Shown here in pieces: positions 42,161 through 49,134 of a stretch of 64,000 bases of DNA. Source of the stretch: Halobacterium sp. CBA1132 (GTDB taxonomy: Archaea > Halobacteriota > Halobacteria > Halobacteriales > Halobacteriaceae); the NCBI RefSeq assembly GCF_001485535.1, contig NZ_BCMZ01000002.1:218773-282772 (forward strand), given 5' to 3'. Positions within the stretch are counted from its first letter, which is position 1, and each line of letters begins with the position of its first letter. Made by a program: the position numbers and the translations under genes. The notes below the pieces were generated by a model, which was not told where the DNA came from, did no database searches, and saw only the letters and a list, made by a program, of their open reading frames with translations.

Positions 42161-42661
42161 ATGGAGCCACTTCTCGCACCGCTCGTGCTCGAGACGCCCT
42201 TCCCCCGCGGGATACTGCCGTACCTCGTCGGCGGCCTCCTCGTCGGCCTCGGCGCGGCAGTCATCTACCTCGCGACGGGCATCATCGCGGGCGCGAGCAC
42301 GTTCCTCGAATCCACGCTGTCGTACGTCTCCGACGTCGAGCGGTTCAACCGCTTCAAGTATATCCAGTCGCGCGGCTGGCGGGTCGTGTTCACACTCGGT
42401 ATCGTCAGTGGCGCAGCTCTCTGGGGGCTCGTCCTCGCGCCCGATCCAACGATCTGGACGACTGACGTCCAGTGGTGGCGGCTGCTCGGCGGCGGCGTCC
42501 TTGTCGGCATCGGCACCCGCCTCGGAAAGGGCTGTACGTCTGGCCACGGCGTCTGTGGCGTCGGCTCCCTCTCGAACACGTCGCTCGTGAACGTCGCGAC
42601 GTTCATGGCATTCGCCATCGGAACCGCGCAACTCGTCCAAGCACTGGGGGTGACACCATGA
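42161..42661 (+). CDS. YeeE/YedE-family (TsuA-like) membrane protein, N-terminal half
   Basis: A 166-residue protein with about four transmembrane segments. The conserved motif GKGCTSGHGVCGVG (C125 and C132) is the YeeE/YedE hallmark, where cysteines line the pore of thiosulfate importers of the TsuA type. It is a half-length member; the other half is the next gene, overlapping by ATGA. It starts two bases after the first fusion gene. Together the two halves probably bring thiosulfate or another sulfane-sulfur compound into the cell for the rhodanese. Confidence 0.85.
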   Translation: MEPLLAPLVLETPFPRGILPYLVGGLLVGLGAAVIYLATGIIAGASTFLESTLSYVSDVERFNRFKYIQSRGWRVVFTLGIVSGAALWGLVLAPDPTIWTTDVQWWRLLGGGVLVGIGTRLGKGCTSGHGVCGVGSLSNTSLVNVATFMAFAIGTAQLVQALGVTP

Positions 42662-43107
42662 GCGACGAGACACGAAGCCCATGGTTCCTTCCCGTCATCT
42701 ACGTCGGGGGGCTGATCTTCGGGCTGGGGCTGGCCATCAGCGGCATGGCTAGACCCGAGGTCGTGCTGGACTTCCTCCAGTTCGACGACTTCGGACTCGT
42801 CTTCGTGATGGGCGGAGCCGCCGTCGTCACCGGCATCACGTTCGCCGTCGCAACGCGCTACCTCGATCGTGCGCCGCTCACCGCGAGCGAATACACGCGC
42901 CGCGTGAAGGAGTTCGACCGCAACGTCGTCGTCGGGGGCGTGATCTTCGGCGTCGGCTGGGGGCTCTCAGGAATCTGTCCTGGCGCCGCCTACGCGAGCT
43001 TCGGCGTCGGGAACTATCCGATCCTCTGGGCCATCGGCGGAATGTTCCTCGGCGCGTACGCACAGGGGTACGTTCGCTCGCTGACGGGCAGCGAGGAGGG
43101 AACCTAA
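42658..43107 (+). CDS. YeeE/YedE-family (TsuA-like) membrane protein, C-terminal half
   Basis: A 149-residue protein with about four transmembrane segments, starting at the ATG that overlaps the previous stop. Family motif GWGLSGICPGAAYASFG carries C107, the third conserved cysteine of the family; another patch is GLGLAISGMARPEVVLDFLQ. Haloarchaea commonly split the YeeE/YedE fold in two, and the halves should associate in the membrane. The stop is followed by a second promoter with the AGTATTGT core. Confidence 0.85.
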   Translation: MSDETRSPWFLPVIYVGGLIFGLGLAISGMARPEVVLDFLQFDDFGLVFVMGGAAVVTGITFAVATRYLDRAPLTASEYTRRVKEFDRNVVVGGVIFGVGWGLSGICPGAAYASFGVGNYPILWAIGGMFLGAYAQGYVRSLTGSEEGT

Positions 43108-43144
43108 TCATGCCATTACAGCTCACAGACACCACCGTCCGGCA

Positions 43145-43154
43145 ACAGTATTGT
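43145..43154 (+). promoter_or_regulatory. Sulfur-regulon motif before the DUF7512-tauE pair
   Basis: ACAGTATTGT, identical over ten bases to the sites at 44355 and 50452. It ends 44 bases before ATG 43198. ACA and TGT form a small inverted repeat around GTAT. Confidence 0.6.
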
Positions 43155-43197
43155 ACGGTAACTGGGTTTAGAAACAAGACTATGGAGGTCGTGTAAG

Positions 43198-43347
43198 ATG
43201 TTCGGACTTGAGAATTTGAGTGGTTCCGCGCAGGCTGTCGCCACCGTTGGGGTCGTCCTCGCGGAAGCCTTCGTGCTGTACCTGGCGTACGGCGCGCTCA
43301 GTAGCACGGTCGGCGCGACCGTCATCGACGCCCTCGGAGGTGACTAA
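43198..43347 (+). CDS. DUF7512-like small membrane protein
   Basis: A 49-residue protein, MFGLENLSGSAQAVATVGVV, LAEAFVLYLAYGALSSTVGA, TVIDALGGD. One transmembrane helix covers about residues 14-34. It is immediately followed (2 bases) by a tauE-type gene, an arrangement that recurs in haloarchaea, so it is probably a small subunit or assembly aid for that exporter. The preceding motif-bearing promoter makes it the first gene of a two-gene operon. A 28-codon frame at 43110-43196 across that promoter was not called. Confidence 0.75.
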   Translation: MFGLENLSGSAQAVATVGVVLAEAFVLYLAYGALSSTVGATVIDALGGD

Positions 43348-43349
43348 CC

Positions 43350-44348
43350 GTGGCGATCCTCGGTCTGAGCCTTACGATGGTCGCGGTGTTCGTCGGGTTC
43401 GGCCTGCTCATCGGGACCCTGTTCGGGTTCTTCGGTATGGGCGGGTCGTTCCTCGTCACACCTGCACTACTCGTGATGGGCTATCCATCGACAGTCGCCG
43501 TCGGAAGCGGGCTCGCGTTCGTCTTCGGGACGAGCGTCATCGGCGCGCTCCGCCACCGCGACCACGGCCAGGTCGACTACAAGCTCGCAGCGATCATGAC
43601 CGTCGCGATGACCATCGGCATCGAGGGCGGGAAGAGCGTCGTGTTCTTCCTCGAAGCCACCGGGATGGCCGACCTCATCATCAACGTCGCGTACGTCGGC
43701 CTGCTCGCCGCTGTGGGGCTGCTCACGCTCCGGGACGCGTGGTCCGACGACGACGATACCGAGACGAGTAGCGACCTCGCGGACCGCGTCCAATCGATTC
43801 ACATCCCGCCGATGGTGACGTTACGCGGCGGCGTCCGCGTCTCGGGGACGATTATCTTCGCCGTGGGGCTCGTCATCGGCGTCCTCTCGGGCTTCCTCGG
43901 CGTGGGCGGCGGGTTCCTCCTCATGCCGGCGATGATGTACGGGCTCGGGGTTCCTGCTGCAATCGCCGTAGGAACTGACATCCTCCAGATCACGATCTCG
44001 GGCGCGTTCGGCGCGTTCACCTATGCCCAGTCGGGCTCGGTCGCGCTGCCCGTCGTCGCGTTCCTGCTCGTCGGGAGCGCGCTCGGGGCTCGCGTCGGGG
44101 CGGGTGCGACGAACCTCGTCGACGAGGACGAGATCAAGGGCTACTTCGCGGCGATGCTGCTCGCGGGGAGTCTCGCCGTCGCGTCGAACAAACTTGGGAC
44201 GGTCTACGGGATCGACCTGCTCAACACGCTGAGCACGGTGCTCATCTTCGGCGCGGCGCTGCTCGTCAGTGGCGCCGTCGTCCTCGCCGCCGTCTGCCGG
44301 CTCCGGAACGACCGGACCGGGACGTGGTGCCGGCTCACCACGTCGTAG
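43350..44348 (+). CDS. TauE/SafE-family sulfite exporter
   Basis: A 332-residue membrane protein with about nine transmembrane segments and the two TauE repeats: LFGFFGMGGSFLVTPALLVM with its MGGSF motif, and VLSGFLGVGGGFLLMPAMMY with VGGGF. It uses a GTG start at 43350. The family exports sulfite and related anions. Placed behind genes for an importer and a persulfide dioxygenase, it is well suited to expel the sulfite that the dioxygenases produce. The first island gene at 37 kb encodes a second member with only distant similarity. Confidence 0.88.
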   Translation: MAILGLSLTMVAVFVGFGLLIGTLFGFFGMGGSFLVTPALLVMGYPSTVAVGSGLAFVFGTSVIGALRHRDHGQVDYKLAAIMTVAMTIGIEGGKSVVFFLEATGMADLIINVAYVGLLAAVGLLTLRDAWSDDDDTETSSDLADRVQSIHIPPMVTLRGGVRVSGTIIFAVGLVIGVLSGFLGVGGGFLLMPAMMYGLGVPAAIAVGTDILQITISGAFGAFTYAQSGSVALPVVAFLLVGSALGARVGAGATNLVDEDEIKGYFAAMLLAGSLAVASNKLGTVYGIDLLNTLSTVLIFGAALLVSGAVVLAAVCRLRNDRTGTWCRLTTS

Positions 44349-44354
44349 GTCGAT

Positions 44355-44364
44355 ACAGTATTGT
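44355..44364 (+). promoter_or_regulatory. Sulfur-regulon motif before the TrmB-like regulator
   Basis: ACAGTATTGT ending 51 bases before ATG 44415. It is followed by G, seven free bases and TGCAAAT, giving the extended pattern TTGTG-N7-TGCAA shared with 50452 and, more loosely, with 56664 and 58355. Confidence 0.65.
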
Positions 44365-44414
44365 GCCGACTATGCAAATACTTTTGAGGCTCTAACACCT
44401 ACACTCCGTTAGTA

Positions 44415-44819
44415 ATGGCTGAATCAATGAGTGAGATGCTCCGGCGGGACATGCAGTGTGAGGGACTGCTGGAGTGTTTCCACGACCTCAAGACGATCGA
44501 CAAGGACATCTTCCAGCTGCTTCAGGACCGCCAGGAACCACTCACCGTCGACGAAATCGCAGAACAGGTCGACCGTGAACGGTCGACCGCGTACCGGAGC
44601 GTCCAGCGGCTGCTCCAGGCGGGCTTCATCCAGAAGGAACAGGTGAACTACGAGCAGGGTGGCTACTACCACGTCTACCATCCGCGTGACGCCGACGAGA
44701 TCACCAACGAGATGCAGCGGACGCTCAACGACTGGTACGCGAAAATGGGCCAGCTCATTAGCGAGTTCGAAGAGAAGTACGAAAACGAATCGCAACCCGC
44801 AGCACCCGCTGAGAGTTAA
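44415..44819 (+). CDS. TrmB-like winged-helix regulator, candidate for the sulfur regulon
   Basis: A 134-residue protein. Winged helix at residues 25-85 (IDKDIFQLLQDRQEPLTVDE, IAEQVDRERSTAYRSVQRLL, QAGFIQKEQV, then a wing with GGYYHVYHPRD), followed by a helix for dimerisation (EITNEMQRTLNDWYAKMGQL). Two cysteines sit just before the first helix: C15 and C21 in MQCEGLLECFHD, spaced by five residues, well suited to form a disulfide or polysulfide. Its own promoter carries the motif found before the sulfur genes, so autoregulation is likely. The converging rhodanese gene follows on the other strand. Regulation of the regulon is inference. Confidence 0.8.
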   Translation: MAESMSEMLRRDMQCEGLLECFHDLKTIDKDIFQLLQDRQEPLTVDEIAEQVDRERSTAYRSVQRLLQAGFIQKEQVNYEQGGYYHVYHPRDADEITNEMQRTLNDWYAKMGQLISEFEEKYENESQPAAPAES

Positions 44820-44914
44820 CACAGCGTTCCTCAGCTAGAGTATCGCCCTAAATCGGTGACAGTCCGTGACGGCGTGCAAACCGACCTCGTCATTGGAGCG
44901 TCTCACTCTCCCGG

Positions 44915-45283
44915 CTATCGGACAATTTTTCGTAGAAAGGAGGCAATCCGATACAGCACTGTATTTCGCTCGTACTGTCGCCATCCAGTGAATCCGCCGG
45001 TAAGCGTCGTGGCTGTGTAGCCCGCGTCTTCGAGGTACTCGGTCGCTTTCCGAGCGACGATACCCGCCTTACACACTGTGACGACTTCCGTGTCGTCTGG
45101 AATCGCGTCCAGATGGGAGTCGAGCGCTTCGAGACGGCCTTGTTGCAGGTCGTGGTACACCGGTGCGTTGGTGCTGCCCGAAATGTGGTTCTCCCGGTAC
45201 TCCTGTTCGGGACGAATGTCGAGAACGAAAACATCGTCGTCGGATCGCCGGTCGTCAAGTCGCGACGGGCCAATTCCACTCAT
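44915..45283 (-). CDS. Single-domain rhodanese
   Basis: A 122-residue rhodanese starting at MSGIGPSRLDDRRSDDDVFV. It has the usual N-terminal strand VFVLDIRPEQEYRENHISGS, the active Cys C71 in VTVCKAGIVARKATEYL, and ends in ATTLTGGFTGWRQYE plus a basic tail. Its start overlaps the stop of the methyltransferase gene by ATGA. It can pass sulfane sulfur from thiosulfate to acceptors such as TusA. It is free of the dioxygenase domain, unlike the three fusions nearby. Confidence 0.85.
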   Translation of the reverse strand: MSGIGPSRLDDRRSDDDVFVLDIRPEQEYRENHISGSTNAPVYHDLQQGRLEALDSHLDAIPDDTEVVTVCKAGIVARKATEYLEDAGYTATTLTGGFTGWRQYERNTVLYRIASFLRKIVR

Positions 45284-45840
45284 TGGAGACAACCCACGAC
45301 CAGGAAGGTCTCCGGTCGGGTCGCCTGGAAGTCGATTTCGAAGCCGGCGTCGCGAAGTGCTGACGTCACTTCACCGGCAGTGAAGCGTTCTTCCAACGGC
45401 GGGCCGTCTTCGCCGGCGCCGTCCGCTGACCAGTCGCCAATGACGAGGCGACCGCCGGGAGCGAGAACGCGTGCGAGTTCGGTGCGGGCCTGTGCACTCG
45501 CGAACTCGTGATACGTCATCGTCGAGACGGCTGTATCTATTTTGCCGGTCTCGAACGGGAGACTATCCACACCAGACGTCACGAGCTCGGTGTTCTCCGG
45601 AACACCCTTGTCGCGGTAGTACTCGTGCATCGCCTCTTGGATATCAATTGCATAGACCTGACCAACGTGCGGCGCGATTGTATCTGTGTAGAAGCCGGTT
45701 CCGCTACCCAAATCAGCGACGGTCTCGGATTCATTCGGATCAAGGGCCCAGAGAAGCTCCTCTCGAGAGAGATACCGATACCGTGTCGCCGCACCCTCGA
45801 GTTTCGTCGCTTTGGCAGCATCGAATGTGTGATGACCCAT
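45280..45840 (-). CDS. Class I SAM-dependent methyltransferase
   Basis: A 186-residue enzyme: MGHHTFDAAKATKLEGAATR, motif I ADLGSGTGFYTDTI, motif II DIQEAMHEYY, motif IV SGVDSLPFETGKIDTAVSTM and LAPGGRLVIGDWS. The N-terminal MGHHTFD with adjacent histidines is typical of a group related to arsenite and thiol methyltransferases, though the Cys residues of ArsM are missing. Given overlap with the rhodanese gene, a role in methylating sulfide or a thiol to detoxify it is possible, not proved. Confidence 0.75.
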   Translation of the reverse strand: MGHHTFDAAKATKLEGAATRYRYLSREELLWALDPNESETVADLGSGTGFYTDTIAPHVGQVYAIDIQEAMHEYYRDKGVPENTELVTSGVDSLPFETGKIDTAVSTMTYHEFASAQARTELARVLAPGGRLVIGDWSADGAGEDGPPLEERFTAGEVTSALRDAGFEIDFQATRPETFLVVGCLQ

Positions 45841-46025
45841 ACCTAGGCAGTTGTGGGCGAATTATGAAATAGTTGGCGACCCAGACATCAGTCACAGCCG
45901 GTCCGTTTCAAGCCACTAATTATATTTTGGGGCGATATACCGGCATTGTCGTAGGAATAGGCGAACCCTCCAATAACCCGCTCCCAACACATTTATATCC
46001 GCCAGACTGTGTAGTATTGGCTGTA

Positions 46026-47150
46026 ATGAGCAATACTGATATCGAGGCGTCCGAAGTCGCACGCCGCATCGCCGAGGACGACGCCGAGGACCTATTCGTC
46101 CTCGACGTCCGCAACGAGGACGACTACGAGGAGTGGCAGATCCCGGGAAGCACGAACGTTCCCATCTACGACGAACTCCTCCAGTACGACTATTCGGGAC
46201 TGGAAGACAATCTCGACGACCTCCCCGAAGATGAAGAAATCGCTGTCGTCTGTGTCGGGGGCGTCACGTCCGCCCGCGCTGCCGACTTCCTCCGCGAACA
46301 CGGGTTCGACGCCAAATCCATCCCCGACGGCATGAACGCCTGGGGGCGCGTCCACCGCGAATACGACGTGGATAGCGCCGACGGCATCACCCAGATCGTT
46401 CGCCCCGGGACGGGCTGTGTGTCCTACCTCGCACACGACGGCGACAAAGCCGTCGTCGTCGACCCGACCCAGTACATCGACCAGTACCTGAACGTCGCGG
46501 ACGACAACGACCTCGACATCATCGGGGTCGCTGACACGCACGCGCACGCCGACCACGTCTCCGGCGCCCGCCGTCTCGCCGGCGAACTCGACGTGCCCTA
46601 CTATCTCCACTCCGAGGATGCGGGCGAACTCGACGACGTCACCGAAATCAAGGACGGAGACACCATTGCCGTCGGCGACCGAGCCCTCGATGTGCTGCAC
46701 ACCCCCGGTCACACGCCCGGCAGCGTCTCGTTCCGGTTCGACGACGCGCTCCTCTCCGGGGACACGCTGTTCCTGCGGAGCGTCGGTCGACCCGACCTCG
46801 AGGATGGCTCCGAGGAGGCCGTTCGCGAGGCGTCCAGCCGGCTATTCGACAGCCTCACCACGCTAACCGATCTCTCAGACGAGACGTTCGTCCTCCCCGG
46901 CCACTTCAGTGACGAGCAGGTTCGACCGCTTGCGACGGCGCTCGGCGACCTGCAGGCGGAGACGACGAACGAACTGCTGAGCTACGTCGAGGACGGCGAC
47001 GAGGAGACGTTCGTCGAGACCATCGTTGAGAGTCTCGCCGAGGAGCCCGCGAACTACAACGAGATCAAGCAGATTAACTGGGGCAAAGAACAGCCCAGTG
47101 GCGACGTCGAGACGCTCGAACTCGGCCCCAACAACTGCGCCGCGAACTAA
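46026..47150 (+). CDS. Rhodanese-persulfide dioxygenase fusion, copy 2
   Basis: A 374-residue fusion with the same design as copy 1: rhodanese with C76 in AVVCVGGVTSARA, then the ETHE1-like domain with C131 in RPGTGCVSYL, H172-x-H174-x-D176-H177 in DTHAHADHVSG, TPGHTPGS, LLSGDTLF, GRPDLEDGSEEAVREASSRL and VLPGHFSD. The tail is LELGPNNCAAN (C371). ATG 46026 is chosen because TATA-like TTTATAT is about 30 bases upstream and the longer frame adds non-family sequence; the transcript would be nearly leaderless. A core variant AGTATTGG (46013-46020) lies just before the start. It has its own promoter and no obvious operon partner. Confidence 0.86.
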   Translation: MSNTDIEASEVARRIAEDDAEDLFVLDVRNEDDYEEWQIPGSTNVPIYDELLQYDYSGLEDNLDDLPEDEEIAVVCVGGVTSARAADFLREHGFDAKSIPDGMNAWGRVHREYDVDSADGITQIVRPGTGCVSYLAHDGDKAVVVDPTQYIDQYLNVADDNDLDIIGVADTHAHADHVSGARRLAGELDVPYYLHSEDAGELDDVTEIKDGDTIAVGDRALDVLHTPGHTPGSVSFRFDDALLSGDTLFLRSVGRPDLEDGSEEAVREASSRLFDSLTTLTDLSDETFVLPGHFSDEQVRPLATALGDLQAETTNELLSYVEDGDEETFVETIVESLAEEPANYNEIKQINWGKEQPSGDVETLELGPNNCAAN

Positions 47151-47194
47151 GGAAACGAAAACCTGAAACCTACCATCTCAACTCCTCGGCCGGG

Positions 47195-47929
47195 TTAGTC
47201 GGCGGCCTGTTCTTCCTGCGGGGTTGTTTCGACCTGTAGCGGGTTCGATGTCGTCGTCGCAGTGACTAACCGGAGGAACTGACCCGCGTTCGTGAGGAGT
47301 TTGTTCTCCGCCTTTCGAAGGTGTTCTTCGTACGTCGAGCGAGCGACGGACGTCTGCTCGGCGAGGTCACGCAGCGACGTCTTCCGTGGCTGTTCGTAGT
47401 AGCCCGTTTCGAGCGCTAACTGGAGGGCTGCCACCTGCCGGTCTGTGAGGTTTTCGAAGAGCTGGTCGACCGGGGCCAACATACTGTGCGGAACCTGTTT
47501 CTCTGAAATCGAGGTTTTCGAGAGGAGTTCGATCTCTCTATCAGAGCGCAAGTCATCGAGCAGCGCCCGGATGTCTTCTCCATCAAACGCAATCACTGTG
47601 TAGTGCTCCCAGCCCTGTCGGTAGATCGTCGGGGACTGATACAGGCAATTATGTTTCTCGAATCGGTCGATAATCGATTCGTCGAGCGAGCAGAGACAGG
47701 ACTGCGTAACGACGTGATACCCGTCCTCGTCCGCTGACTCGTGCAGCACGGTGCCGAGCTGATCGATCTCCTCGAGTAACTCGTCGGTGGGCGTCTCCTC
47801 GGATGTGATTTCGAGAACTTGGCAGTCGCTCAGCGGCCACTCGCGTATCGTTAAGTCCGGGTAGCGTTCCGAGACCGACCGGTACGGACACTCGTGTTTG
47901 ACCCGGATCGACGCCTCGTAAAGACTCAT
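47195..47929 (-). CDS. HTH_10 (Bat-type) regulator with a Cys-rich sensor half
   Basis: A 244-residue regulator starting at MSLYEASIRVKHECPYRSVS. The N-terminal half has five cysteines (C14, C36, C78, C80, C95; including the QSCLCSLDE pair) and no known ligand domain; the C-terminal half is HTH_10: LTDRQVAALQLALETGYYEQ, RKTSLRDLAEQTSVARSTYE, EHLRKAENKL. All five Cys residues lie in the sensor half. It diverges from the third fusion gene across 89 bases, where a TGCCGG-N6-CCGGCA repeat is present, so it probably controls that operon by sensing sulfide, persulfide or metal. Confidence 0.82.
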   Translation of the reverse strand: MSLYEASIRVKHECPYRSVSERYPDLTIREWPLSDCQVLEITSEETPTDELLEEIDQLGTVLHESADEDGYHVVTQSCLCSLDESIIDRFEKHNCLYQSPTIYRQGWEHYTVIAFDGEDIRALLDDLRSDREIELLSKTSISEKQVPHSMLAPVDQLFENLTDRQVAALQLALETGYYEQPRKTSLRDLAEQTSVARSTYEEHLRKAENKLLTNAGQFLRLVTATTTSNPLQVETTPQEEQAAD

Positions 47930-47961
47930 ACGAACACATTTGACCTCGTCAAAATTAACAG

Positions 47962-47979
47962 TGCCGGTCATGTCCGGCA
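47962..47979. promoter_or_regulatory. Inverted repeat between the HTH_10 regulator and fusion copy 3
   Basis: TGCCGG (47962-47967) and CCGGCA (47974-47979) are perfect inverted copies around TCATGT, within the 89-base divergent gap. It sits 33 bases before the regulator start and 40 bases before the fusion start, a good place for a shared operator. Confidence 0.5.
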
Positions 47980-48018
47980 GTAGCCTGTTGCTGGTCTCCC
48001 TACTACACGGAAACACAG

Positions 48019-49131
48019 ATGGAGGAACTACCGCCGAACGAATTTAGCGAACTGGTACACGACGGCGACGAAGACCTGCTCGTCGTCGATATCCGCCACG
48101 AAGCAGACTTCGAGGACTGGCATATCCCGGGGAGTGTCAACGTCGACGTCTACGACGAACTCACTGACGACCCCGAACAGGCCAAAGACGCCCTCTCCGA
48201 CCTGCCACGTGAGAAGCGGATTGTTACGGTCTGTGCCGCAGGTGTCGTCTCCCAGACTGCAACAGAGGTCCTCAACGAACTGGGCTACGACGCAGTAACG
48301 CTTACCGACGGAATGAATGGATGGAGCCGCATCCATCGGCACGCAGAAGTACCAGCCGACCTCGATAGCACGCTCGTTCAGGTCGCGCGTCCGGGAAAGG
48401 GCTGTCTTTCACACGCTCTCGTCTCGGACGGGGAGGCCGCCGTCTTCGACCCGTCGCACTATCTCGACGAGTACGAACTGATCCTCGACGAGTACGATGC
48501 CACCCTCGTCGGCGTCTTCGACACGCACGCCCACGCCGACCACGTCTCCGGAGCCGCAGAGCTCGCCGACCGACACGATACATCCTACTACCTTCACCCG
48601 AAAGACGCGCTCGCGCTTGACGCGACACCCCTCGAAGACGGCCAGGCCGTCCCGGTCGGACAGACCGACGTCGAGGTCATTCACACGCCAGGCCACAGTG
48701 AGGGAAGCGTCTCATTCGACATCGAGGGGGCGGCGTTGCTCACGGGCGACACACTCTTCCACGAGAGTGTGGGACGCGTCGAACTTGGCGTCGAAGCAGG
48801 CATCGAGGATTCCGATGTCGAACGGAACGCGGCAACACTCTACGAGAGTCTCCAGCGATTGCTCGATCGACCGGACGACGCGCTCGTCCTGCCGGCCCAC
48901 GACCTTGGGTCCCCTGAACCGCCAGTCGCTGCGACCCTTGCTGAAGTCAAAGACCAAAACGACGATCTGGGCCGCGACCGGGAGGAATTCGTCGAGGAAC
49001 TCGCAGCGGACATTCCGGACCATCCGCCGAACTTCGAACGTGTCAAGCGGACGAACGTGGGACAAGAGTCGGTTCCAGCCGACGAGCTGGCCGAGCTGGA
49101 ACTGGGCCCCAACAACTGCGCCGCCGAGTAA
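48019..49131 (+). CDS. Rhodanese-persulfide dioxygenase fusion, copy 3
   Basis: A 370-residue fusion: rhodanese C72 in VTVCAAGVVSQTA, then ETHE1-like domain with C129 in RPGKGCLSHA, H170-x-H172-x-D174-H175 in DTHAHADHVSG, TPGHSEGS, LLTGDTLF, and VLPAHDLGS. The usual GRPDL is replaced by GRVELGVEAG, so the substrate pocket may differ from copies 1 and 2. The tail is again LELGPNNCAAE (C367). An MFS transporter gene follows after 3 bases, and the divergent gene encodes the HTH_10 regulator, so this is a distinct operon within the island. Confidence 0.86.
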   Translation: MEELPPNEFSELVHDGDEDLLVVDIRHEADFEDWHIPGSVNVDVYDELTDDPEQAKDALSDLPREKRIVTVCAAGVVSQTATEVLNELGYDAVTLTDGMNGWSRIHRHAEVPADLDSTLVQVARPGKGCLSHALVSDGEAAVFDPSHYLDEYELILDEYDATLVGVFDTHAHADHVSGAAELADRHDTSYYLHPKDALALDATPLEDGQAVPVGQTDVEVIHTPGHSEGSVSFDIEGAALLTGDTLFHESVGRVELGVEAGIEDSDVERNAATLYESLQRLLDRPDDALVLPAHDLGSPEPPVAATLAEVKDQNDDLGRDREEFVEELAADIPDHPPNFERVKRTNVGQESVPADELAELELGPNNCAAE

Positions 49132-49134
49132 TCC

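Noticed and set aside
41490..42179. A 229-codon minus-strand open frame opposite the first fusion gene
   Set aside because: Antisense shadow of third-position G/C bias; no family features.
43110..43196. A 28-codon frame beginning MPLQLTDTT before the DUF7512-like gene
   Set aside because: It spans the regulon motif and promoter and has no similarity to known small proteins; promoter function explains the sequence better.
46013..46020. AGTATTGG just before fusion copy 2 as a regulon site
   Set aside because: It lies 6 bases before the start codon, while the other sites lie 44-51 bases upstream, and the last base differs; position makes it unlikely to act in the same way.
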